Of a stretch of 12,414 bases of DNA, positions 7,467 to 12,414 are shown piece after piece. Within the stretch, counting starts at the first letter, position 1. Each line of letters begins with the position of its first letter. The notes beneath the pieces were generated by a model, which was given only the letters and a program-made list of their open reading frames with translations, was not told the origin of the DNA and ran no database searches. The DNA is taken from contig URVK01000024.1 of assembly GCA_900551305.1 (NCBI GenBank), positions 1-12,414 on the forward strand, read 5' to 3'. The stretch is from an uncultured Collinsella sp. GTDB taxonomy: Bacteria > Actinomycetota > Coriobacteriia > Coriobacteriales > Coriobacteriaceae. The position numbers were made by a program, and so were the translations under genes.

Positions 7467-7505
7467 AGACTTCTACATTGACGTTGAGCTTATGAGAGGC
7501 GTTTT

Positions 7506-8084
7506 TTATATCGCGAGGATCCCCAGATGCTCAAGCAAGATCTTAAGCCCGATGAGGATGAGCACGACGCCACCCACGATAGTGGCGGGTTTTTCGTAGC
7601 GCGCGCCAAAGGTGTGGCCGATCGCTACGCCGGCGATGGAGAAGATAAACGTTGTGACGCCGATAAGCGATACGGCGGGAACGATGTCAACCGAGAGAGC
7701 CGCAAACGAGATGCCTACGGCTAGGGCGTCGATTGAGGTGGCGATGGCGAGGATCAGGTATTCTACCAGGTCAATCTTTTCGGCGTCCTTGCCGTCGCCT
7801 TCATCCTCGTCCTCGGTAAAGGCCTCCCACAGCATTTTGCCGCCGATGAAGGCCAAAAGGATAAAGGCGACCCAATGGTCAATGGGTCCGATGATACCCA
7901 CGAACTGGCTGCCGAGTGCCCAGCCGATCACGGGCATGCCGGCCTGAAAGCCGCCAAAGAACAGGCCGAGCACCACGGCGACCTTAAGGTTGATCTTTTT
8001 CATGCCGAGGCCCTTGCAGATGGATACGGCAAAGGCGTCCATCGAAAGGCCAACGGCAAGCAACACAAGCTCTACGAGTCCCAT
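7506..8084 (-). CDS. mntP: MntP manganese efflux pump
   Basis: MntP exports Mn(II) across the cytoplasmic membrane and protects against manganese excess. The 192-residue protein has six hydrophobic segments (about 3-22, 34-57, 67-87, 106-130, 134-157, 168-187) in the two-repeat arrangement of the family. The conserved acidic residues of the two repeats are present as Asp16 (SMDAF) and Asp119 (SIDAL). An acidic cytoplasmic-type loop (91-104, EDEDEGDGKD) separates the halves. I chose the ATG at 8084, which gives the canonical MGLVELVLLAVGLSMDAF start and has GAGGGAG (8092-8098) seven bases upstream. The frame is open further upstream to 8240, but that stretch is the riboswitch and terminator, not protein. 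Function is strongly supported by the manganese-type riboswitch in its leader. hipBA follows on the same strand 124 bases later, with no clear terminator between. Confidence 0.95.
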   Translation of the reverse strand: MGLVELVLLAVGLSMDAFAVSICKGLGMKKINLKVAVVLGLFFGGFQAGMPVIGWALGSQFVGIIGPIDHWVAFILLAFIGGKMLWEAFTEDEDEGDGKDAEKIDLVEYLILAIATSIDALAVGISFAALSVDIVPAVSLIGVTTFIFSIAGVAIGHTFGARYEKPATIVGGVVLILIGLKILLEHLGILAI

Positions 8085-8100
8085 AGTCTGGCTCCCTCTC

Positions 8101-8116
8101 TGCGGGCAGGCCCGCA
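8101..8116 (-). other. Hairpin next to the mntP ribosome-binding site
   Basis: TGCGGGC (8101-8107) and GCCCGCA (8110-8116) are perfect reverse complements with only two bases between, so a 6-bp stem with a 4-base loop would form. In the mRNA it ends 2 bases before the GAGGGAG ribosome-binding site. It may tune translation or protect the 5' end of the read-through transcript. Confidence 0.4.
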
Positions 8117-8139
8117 TGTACCTCTGGTGGGGGAGCAAC

Positions 8140-8186
8140 AAAAAGAGACCCGTGGCGTACGCGTTGCGCGCACAACCACGAGTCTC
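8140..8186 (-). terminator. Riboswitch expression-platform terminator of mntP
   Basis: On the - strand, GAGACTCGTGG (8186-8176) pairs with CCACGGGTCTC (8155-8145) over 11 base pairs with one G-U wobble, followed directly by TTTTT (8144-8140). The first arm starts within the conserved 3' end of the aptamer, so ligand-bound aptamer and terminator compete for the same bases. This predicts read-through into mntP when manganese is bound. Confidence 0.85.
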
Positions 8187-8276
8187 GTTCATTAAGGCAA
8201 GCCAGGCCGCATTGGCCAGTATGTTGACTTGCCGCGCCACCGGAGGCGAACCCGGTCACGCGACTACTCCCTCATT
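8176..8276 (-). ncRNA. yybP-ykoY manganese riboswitch aptamer
   Basis: Read on the - strand the leader begins GAGGGAGUAGUC (8273-8262), the hallmark of this class. It is followed by a hairpin with ACCGG/CCGGU (8256-8252 with 8243-8239). Next comes a second stem closed by GCAAG/CUUGC (8232-8228 with 8201-8197), whose internal loop carries UCAACAUACUGG, and then AACGAGAC at the 3' end. These are the conserved elements of the RF00080 class, which senses Mn(II). It sits directly upstream of a manganese exporter, the standard partner. The 3' boundary is approximate because the end of the aptamer overlaps the terminator stem. Confidence 0.9.
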
Positions 8277-8282
8277 TATGTG

Positions 8283-8311
8283 ATTCTCGATGCTACCACA
8301 TGAGTAGTCAA
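8283..8311 (-). promoter_or_regulatory. Predicted promoter of the mntP riboswitch transcript
   Basis: On the - strand TTGACT (8311-8306), five of six to consensus, is followed after 17 bases by GAGAAT (8288-8283). Transcription would begin near 8276, just where the aptamer begins, which makes the prediction coherent. The -35 overlaps TGACTACTC, an 8-base mirror image of the GAGTAGTC in the aptamer. Confidence 0.6.
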
Positions 8312-8455
8312 TTTGGGACGGGCTCTTTTGACTCCTAAATAGCTACCCCAGCGGTGTTCGCTCATTCTGTAAGCATCGGATTTCGCGAGCGCCACGGGGA
8401 CAAACCGTGAGAAACTATTTAGCGTTTATGGAGCGTATACGATGGGAGCGATGCC

Positions 8456-9523
8456 TTGGATAAGAACGAGCTGCAAAAGCGTATGGAACAGGCTATTCGC
8501 CTGACTGCCCCCGGCCAGCCGATCCGCACCGCCCTCGACATGATCATCGCCGGTCACCTGGGCGCCCTTATCTGCGTCGGCGACACCGAAAACGTGCTCG
8601 CTGCCGGTAACGACGGCTTCCCGCTCAACATTTCGTTCACCTCGAACCGTCTGTTCGAGCTCTCCAAGATGGACGGCGCTATCGTTATCGATGGCGACCT
8701 CACCCAGATCCTGCGCGCCAACTTCCATCTCAATCCCGATCCCTCGCTCGCCACGAGTGAGACGGGCATGCGCCACCGTACTGCCGCTCGCATGTCGGTG
8801 CTCACGGATGCCATCGTGATCTCGGTCTCGGCCCGTCGTGCCGTTGTCAACGTGTACGTTCACGGCAAGAGCTACGAGATCCAGTCCGTTACCACCATCA
8901 TGAGCTCGGTCAACCAACTCGTCGCCACGCTCCAGACCACCCGTCAGTCGCTCGATCGCTCCCTGCTGCGCCTGACGGCCCTCGAGCTCGACGACTACGT
9001 TACACTCGCCGACATTACCGGTATTTTCTCGAGCTTCGAGATCATGCAGCAGGCAAAGACCGAGCTTAAGGATTGCATTGTCAAGCTGGGCAACCAGGGC
9101 AAGCTCGTGCAGATGCAGCTCGAGCAGCTCGCCGGCTCCAGCATGGATACCGAGTACGACCTGATGATTCGCGACTACGCGAGCGACTCCTCCGAGGCCA
9201 ACGCCGAGAAGATTCGCGCTGAGCTTGCCCGTATGACGCCCAAGGACCTGTCCGACCCGCAGCATGTGGCGGCGGTTCTGGGCTACGACGACCTGGACGA
9301 GGACTCCGTCATGACGCCGCTGGGCCTGCGCACGCTTTCGCGCGTGTCCGTCGTGCGCGACGGCGTGGCCGAGAAGATTGTCGACGAGTACGGCTCGCTG
9401 CAGGAACTCATTGATGACATCAGCGAGGACCCGGAGCGCCTGGGCGACTTTGGCGTCAACAACCCTGCCATTCTTGCGGACTCGCTGTACCGCATGAAGG
9501 GCACCAAACAGGGGAACGCATAA
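8456..9523 (+). CDS. disA: DisA, DNA-integrity-scanning diadenylate cyclase
   Basis: DisA joins two ATP molecules into the second messenger cyclic di-AMP and slows when it meets branched DNA. This 355-residue protein has an N-terminal DAC domain with the catalytic DGA (73-75) and RHR (106-108), both intact. A helical linker follows (about 150-280), then a C-terminal region where the family carries a helix-hairpin-helix. In the latter, LGDFGVNNPAILADSL lacks the Arg-Ala usually found after the hairpin glycine, so the motif looks degenerate. The start is TTG at 8456 with GGGAG (8444-8448) seven bases upstream; the nearby ATGs at 8442 and 8451 are out of frame. It is the first gene of the operon with ispD, ispF and cysS and ends in a TAATG overlap with ispD. 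I could not identify a convincing promoter between mntP and disA. Confidence 0.94.
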   Translation: MDKNELQKRMEQAIRLTAPGQPIRTALDMIIAGHLGALICVGDTENVLAAGNDGFPLNISFTSNRLFELSKMDGAIVIDGDLTQILRANFHLNPDPSLATSETGMRHRTAARMSVLTDAIVISVSARRAVVNVYVHGKSYEIQSVTTIMSSVNQLVATLQTTRQSLDRSLLRLTALELDDYVTLADITGIFSSFEIMQQAKTELKDCIVKLGNQGKLVQMQLEQLAGSSMDTEYDLMIRDYASDSSEANAEKIRAELARMTPKDLSDPQHVAAVLGYDDLDEDSVMTPLGLRTLSRVSVVRDGVAEKIVDEYGSLQELIDDISEDPERLGDFGVNNPAILADSLYRMKGTKQGNA

Positions 9524-10251
9524 TGGCGCCCGTATGCGCCGTGGTCGTTGCCGGTGGCAGCGGCCAGCGCTTTGGAAACCCCGGCGGCAAGCAGCTCGTT
9601 AACGTGGCGGGTCGTCCGCTCATGAGTTGGTCCATCCGCGCGTTTGATCGGAGCGACAAGGTCGGCCACATCGTGGTGGTGTGTCCTGCCGAGCGCCGTG
9701 CCGAGATGCGCCGCCTGGCCATTGACCCGTTTGACTATGACACGCCCATCAGCTTTGCCGATGCCGGCGATACCCGCCAGGATTCCACCCGTGCCGGCGT
9801 GCATGCGGTACCGGCAGGCTTTGAATACGTTGCCATCCACGACGGCGCCCGTCCGCTCATTACCACCGAGGCCATCGACCATGCCATCGACGTGCTTATG
9901 GGCGACCGTGCCCTCGACGGTGTCGTGTGCGGACAGCCCGCGATCGACACGCTCAAGATCGTCGACGGCGACAATATCGTCGAGACGCCGCCGCGCGAAC
10001 TCTATTGGGCCGCACAGACGCCGCAGATCTTTAGCGTCGACGCCATGAAGCGCGCCCACACCGCAGCTATCGCCGAGGGCTTTATCGGGACCGACGATTC
10101 TTCGCTGGTCGAGCGCATGGGTGGGCGCGTCCGCTGCGTTCAGAGCCCGCGCGATAACCTTAAGGTGACGGTGCCCGAGGACCTGCGTCCCGTAACCGCG
10201 ATTCTGCTCGGCCGTATGGCCGAGGGAGAGGACCTTCCCCATGTTCAGTAA
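9523..10251 (+). CDS. ispD: IspD, 2-C-methyl-D-erythritol 4-phosphate cytidylyltransferase
   Basis: IspD transfers CMP from CTP to methylerythritol phosphate, the third step of the non-mevalonate isoprenoid pathway, in the cytoplasm. The 242-residue protein has the nucleotide-binding N terminus AGGSGQRFG (10-18) with the lysine of GGKQL (Lys23), the GDTRQDS segment (82-88), HDGARP with Asp107 and Arg110, TPQIF, TDDSSLVE and the substrate-binding DNLKVT near the C terminus. The ATG at 9523 shares one base with the disA stop (TAATG), and its own stop lies 11 bases inside ispF, so translation is coupled on both sides. Length and motifs are normal for the family. A fused IspDF, as in some proteobacteria, is not present: the two enzymes are separate, overlapping genes. 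No internal start or promoter is evident. Confidence 0.96.
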   Translation: MAPVCAVVVAGGSGQRFGNPGGKQLVNVAGRPLMSWSIRAFDRSDKVGHIVVVCPAERRAEMRRLAIDPFDYDTPISFADAGDTRQDSTRAGVHAVPAGFEYVAIHDGARPLITTEAIDHAIDVLMGDRALDGVVCGQPAIDTLKIVDGDNIVETPPRELYWAAQTPQIFSVDAMKRAHTAAIAEGFIGTDDSSLVERMGGRVRCVQSPRDNLKVTVPEDLRPVTAILLGRMAEGEDLPHVQ

Positions 10252-10735
10252 CCTGCGCATTGGACACGGCTACGACGTTCACCGTCTGGTGGAGGGGCGT
10301 CGATGTATCATCGGCGGTGTCGACATTCCCTACGAGCGCGGCCTGCTGGGCCACTCGGATGCCGATGTGCTCGCGCACGCCTTGGCCGACGCCATTCTGG
10401 GCGCCTGCCGCGGGGGAGACATTGGCAAACTGTTCCCCGATACCGATCCTGCCTACGAGGGTGCCGATTCGATGGTGCTGCTCGCTCGCGTGATGGACTA
10501 TGCGCGCGAGCTGGGCTTTGAGTTTGTCGATGCCGATTGCACCATTGCCTGTCAGCAACCCAAGATCACCCCGCACCGCGATGCCATGCGCGCCAACCTT
10601 GCCCATGCATTGGGCGTTGACGTCGAAAACGTGGGCGTCGCTGCCACTACGACCGAAAAGCTCGGCTGGGAAGGCCAGGGCGAGGGAATTGGCGCCTGGG
10701 CCGTCTGTCTGCTACAGAAAACCGTTAAGGAGTAA
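10241..10735 (+). CDS. ispF: IspF, 2-C-methyl-D-erythritol 2,4-cyclodiphosphate synthase
   Basis: IspF cyclises the diphosphocytidyl methylerythritol phosphate derivative to the cyclodiphosphate, releasing CMP; it acts two steps after IspD (IspE, not in the window, acts between). The 164-residue protein shows the metal ligands Asp12 and His14 (GYDVH) and His46 (DVLAHALADAILGA), HSDAD (38-42), DIGKLFPDTD (60-69), and ATTTEKLG with the later GEGI (135-150), all as in the trimeric enzyme. The ATG at 10241 overlaps the ispD end by 11 bases and has a GGGAGAGG ribosome-binding stretch at 10224-10231. The stop at 10733-10735 lies between the cysS ribosome-binding site and its start. Nothing unusual is seen in length or active site. 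Confidence 0.96.
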   Translation: MFSNLRIGHGYDVHRLVEGRRCIIGGVDIPYERGLLGHSDADVLAHALADAILGACRGGDIGKLFPDTDPAYEGADSMVLLARVMDYARELGFEFVDADCTIACQQPKITPHRDAMRANLAHALGVDVENVGVAATTTEKLGWEGQGEGIGAWAVCLLQKTVKE

Positions 10736-10738
10736 CGA

Positions 10739-12190
10739 ATGCGTATCTACAACAGCGCTACCCATAAAAAGGAAGAGTTCCAGCCCATCGAGTCCGGCAA
10801 GGTCCGCATGTACGTGTGCGGCCCTACGGTCTACGACAACATCCACATCGGCAATGCCCGCACGTTCATCAGCTTTGACGTGATTCGTCGCTGGCTCATC
10901 GCGAGCGGCTACGAGGTCACGTTCGCCCAGAACCTCACCGATGTCGATGACAAGATCATCAAGCGCGCCAACGAGCAGGGCCGTACGGCTGCCGAGGTCG
11001 CGACGGAGTTCTCCGATAAGTTCATCGGCGTCATGCGCGCCGCCAACGTGCTCGACCCGGATGTGCGCCCCCGCGCCACCAAGGAGATCGGCCCCATGAT
11101 CGCCATGATCAAGACGCTTATCGAGCAGGGCCACGCTTACGCAGCCGATAACGGCGATGTGTACTTTGCCGTGCGCAGCGATCCCAACTACGGCCAGGTC
11201 TCGGGCCGCAACATCGACGACCTTATGGTGGGCGCGCGCATCGAGGAGAACGAGGACAAGAACGACCCGCTCGACTTTGCCCTGTGGAAGGCCGCCAAGC
11301 CCGGCGAGCCCAGCTGGCCGAGCCCCTGGGGCGGGGGCCGTCCCGGCTGGCACACCGAGTGCGCCGCCATGGTGCACCGCTATCTGGGCACCCCGATCGA
11401 CATCCACGGCGGTGGCTCCGACCTTGCCTTCCCGCATCACGAGAACGAGTGCGCCCAGGCTACCTGCGCCTGGCACCAGGGTTTCTCCAACACCTGGATG
11501 CACACGGGCATGCTGCTGGTAGACGGCGAGAAGATGTCCAAGTCGCTCGGTAACTTCTTTACGCTGGCCGAGGTGCTCGAGCAGCACTCTGCCGCGGCTC
11601 TGCGCTTGCTGATGCTGCAGACGAGCTATCGCTCGCCGCTCGACTTCTCCTGGGAGCGCCTGGAGGGTGCCGAGAATTCGCTCACACGTATCGCCGGTAC
11701 GGTCGAGAACCTGCGTTGGGCTGCGAACCACGCGACGGCCGATGCCGATGAGGCTGGCGCCAAGGCCGCCGAGACTCGTGCCGCCTTTAAGGAGTGCATG
11801 GACGACGACTTTAACACCGCCGGTGCCATGGGTGCTGTCTTTGGCTTTGTCACCGAGTGCAACCAGTATCTGGAGCAGGCGGGCGATGCTGCCGACAAGG
11901 CCGCTGCGCTTGCTGCTGCCGACACGCTGGTCGAGCTGCTCGATACGTTTGGCGTTGAGCTCCCCGAGCCCAAGGTCGAGCTGCCGCTGGGTCTGCTCGG
12001 CGTTGCCGCCGGCCTGGTTGCCTACACGGGCGACGACGTGGACGAGGCCGCTGCCAAGATTCTCGAGGCCCGCGCCGAGGCTCGTGCCGCCAAGAACTGG
12101 GATCTGGCAGATGCCATCCGCGACCAGCTCAAGGACCTGGGCCTCACCATTGAGGATACCGCCGCCGGCACCCGTATCAAATCCCTCTAA
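10739..12190 (+). CDS. cysS: Cysteinyl-tRNA synthetase
   Basis: CysS charges tRNA-Cys in the cytoplasm and is essential; some CysRS also make cysteine persulfide. The 483-residue protein is a class I synthetase with the HIGH-type motif HIGN (36-39), the zinc ligands Cys27, Cys208, His233 and Glu237 that give cysteine selectivity, and the KMSKS loop (265-269). The C-terminal part is helical and ends in a tRNA-contacting domain with LADAIRDQLKDLG near residues 460-472. An Ala-rich segment at about 335-420 is a normal variable region in G+C-rich genomes. The ATG at 10739 lies 3 bases after the ispF stop, with AAGGAG at 10727-10732 overlapping the end of ispF, so it is the fourth gene of the disA operon. 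No T-box leader is present, as expected for a gene inside an operon. Confidence 0.97.
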   Translation: MRIYNSATHKKEEFQPIESGKVRMYVCGPTVYDNIHIGNARTFISFDVIRRWLIASGYEVTFAQNLTDVDDKIIKRANEQGRTAAEVATEFSDKFIGVMRAANVLDPDVRPRATKEIGPMIAMIKTLIEQGHAYAADNGDVYFAVRSDPNYGQVSGRNIDDLMVGARIEENEDKNDPLDFALWKAAKPGEPSWPSPWGGGRPGWHTECAAMVHRYLGTPIDIHGGGSDLAFPHHENECAQATCAWHQGFSNTWMHTGMLLVDGEKMSKSLGNFFTLAEVLEQHSAAALRLLMLQTSYRSPLDFSWERLEGAENSLTRIAGTVENLRWAANHATADADEAGAKAAETRAAFKECMDDDFNTAGAMGAVFGFVTECNQYLEQAGDAADKAAALAAADTLVELLDTFGVELPEPKVELPLGLLGVAAGLVAYTGDDVDEAAAKILEARAEARAAKNWDLADAIRDQLKDLGLTIEDTAAGTRIKSL

Positions 12191-12197
12191 TCCCCGC

Positions 12198-12297
12198 GGG
12201 TTTCCCAAGCACCCGACCTTGCCGTTCAAACCGTCGCTCGCGTACTCAAGTACGCGTCGCTCCTCTTTCACGGTAATCTCGGACACTTGGAAAACCC
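12198..12297. repeat. 100-bp imperfect palindrome after cysS
   Basis: Bases 12198-12246 and 12249-12297 are 49-base arms around a 2-base centre; without gaps, 32 of 49 positions pair. The centre is perfect for 8 bp (CGCGTACT/AGTACGCG), the ends match 11 of 12 (GGGTTTCCCAAG against CTTGGAAAACCC), and there are matching blocks between. GTCGCTC also occurs as a direct repeat on both sides of the centre. The form resembles a dispersed REP- or MITE-like element. It lies between the cysS stop and the terminator. Confidence 0.65.
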
Positions 12298-12301
12298 GTA
12301 C

Positions 12302-12345
12302 CGACCGCCCGAATTAATATTCATGGGCGGTCGTTTATTTTGTTT
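12302..12345 (+). terminator. Terminator of the disA-ispD-ispF-cysS operon
   Basis: CGACCGCCC (12302-12310) and GGGCGGTCG (12325-12333) form a 9-bp perfect stem with a 14-base A+T-rich loop, followed by TTTATTTTGTTT. It closes the four-gene operon 111 bases after the cysS stop. Confidence 0.88.
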
Positions 12346-12376
12346 CGTTTGATAGTTGTATTTAGGAGGTCGCTTT

Positions 12377-12414
12377 ATGGCCGACAATCGCAAGCGTGCG
12401 CCTCGTGGCGGCAA
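12377..12414 (+). CDS. Start of a gene, product uncertain (possibly 23S rRNA methyltransferase RlmB), 3' partial
   Basis: An ATG at 12377 is preceded by AGGAGG (12364-12369) at seven bases, a near-ideal start signal. Only MADNRKRAPRGG is visible before the window ends. The short basic N terminus gives no domain information. In many bacteria cysS is followed by mrnC and/or rlmB, and RlmB-type SpoU/TrmH methyltransferases of actinobacteria often begin with a basic, Gly/Arg-rich stretch, so rlmB is the best guess. It follows a terminator, so it should have its own promoter, which I could not place with confidence. Confidence 0.6.
   Translation, partial: MADNRKRAPRGG

Noticed and set aside
7396..7468. 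Repeats upstream of hipB as a CRISPR array
   Set aside because: Units are 16-18 bp with 10-12 base gaps, one is inverted, and no cas genes are present; they fit operators instead.
8085..8240. Upstream extension of mntP by 52 codons
   Set aside because: This stretch is the riboswitch and terminator; the canonical MntP N terminus and ribosome-binding site lie at 8084.
8393..8409. Small hairpin CACGG/CCGTG upstream of disA
   Set aside because: Only 5 bp and no T-run; too weak to call.
8335..8422. CTAAATAG (8335-8342) and CTATTTAG (8415-8422), an 8-base inverted pair upstream of disA
   Set aside because: The arms are 72 bases apart with no extension and no relation to a promoter; likely chance.
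10712..12286. 524-codon open frame antisense to cysS, starting within the palindrome
   Set aside because: Most of it is the shadow of CysS. Its start in the palindrome is a coincidence of open reading rather than evidence for a gene.
1..12414. tRNA, rRNA, phage or insertion-sequence genes
   Set aside because: No tRNA-like cloverleaf, rRNA segment, transposase, integrase or phage protein was recognised on either strand.

Overview
The window is a 12.4-kb stretch of G+C-rich bacterial chromosome. Codon use, the gene set and the individual protein sequences suggest an anaerobic actinobacterium of the class Coriobacteriia, most likely Collinsella or a close relative. That assignment comes from recognising protein families and was not checked by any search.

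Layout on the + strand: the tail of a large 2-hydroxyacyl-CoA dehydratase activase-type protein (to 242), overlapped by a TetR-family regulator (226-915); a regulatory gap; clpC (1108-3804); pepD (4018-5475). On the - strand follow hipA (6907-5603) and hipB (7381-6911), a toxin-antitoxin pair with its own operator array, then mntP (8084-7506), which sits behind a yybP-ykoY manganese riboswitch and an intrinsic terminator. Back on the + strand is a tightly packed operon disA-ispD-ispF-cysS (8456-12190), a roughly 100-bp imperfect palindrome, a terminator, and the first codons of another gene (12377 onward), possibly rlmB.

The core is housekeeping: protein quality control (ClpC), peptide turnover (PepD), cyclic di-AMP synthesis (DisA), isoprenoid precursors (IspD, IspF) and cysteine charging of tRNA (CysS). 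The order clpC ... disA-ispD-ispF-cysS-(rlmB?) matches the conserved Firmicutes block clpC-radA-disA-yacL-ispD-ispF-(gltX-cysE)-cysS-mrnC-rlmB. Here it is interrupted between clpC and disA by pepD, hipBA and mntP, and radA is absent from that place.

The parts most worth attention are regulatory: three evenly spaced ATGCA-N6-TGCAT-type sites over the hipBA promoter; the complete promoter-aptamer-terminator architecture in front of mntP; a hairpin in the clpC leader; and the long palindrome after cysS. Protein oddities are a proline-rich insertion at the base of the ClpC middle domain plus a disordered ClpC tail, an Arg/His-rich linker in HipB that may reflect paired frameshifts, and a degenerate helix-hairpin-helix in DisA. 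I saw no clear sign of an entirely new system; the hipBA locus is the most accessory-looking part.
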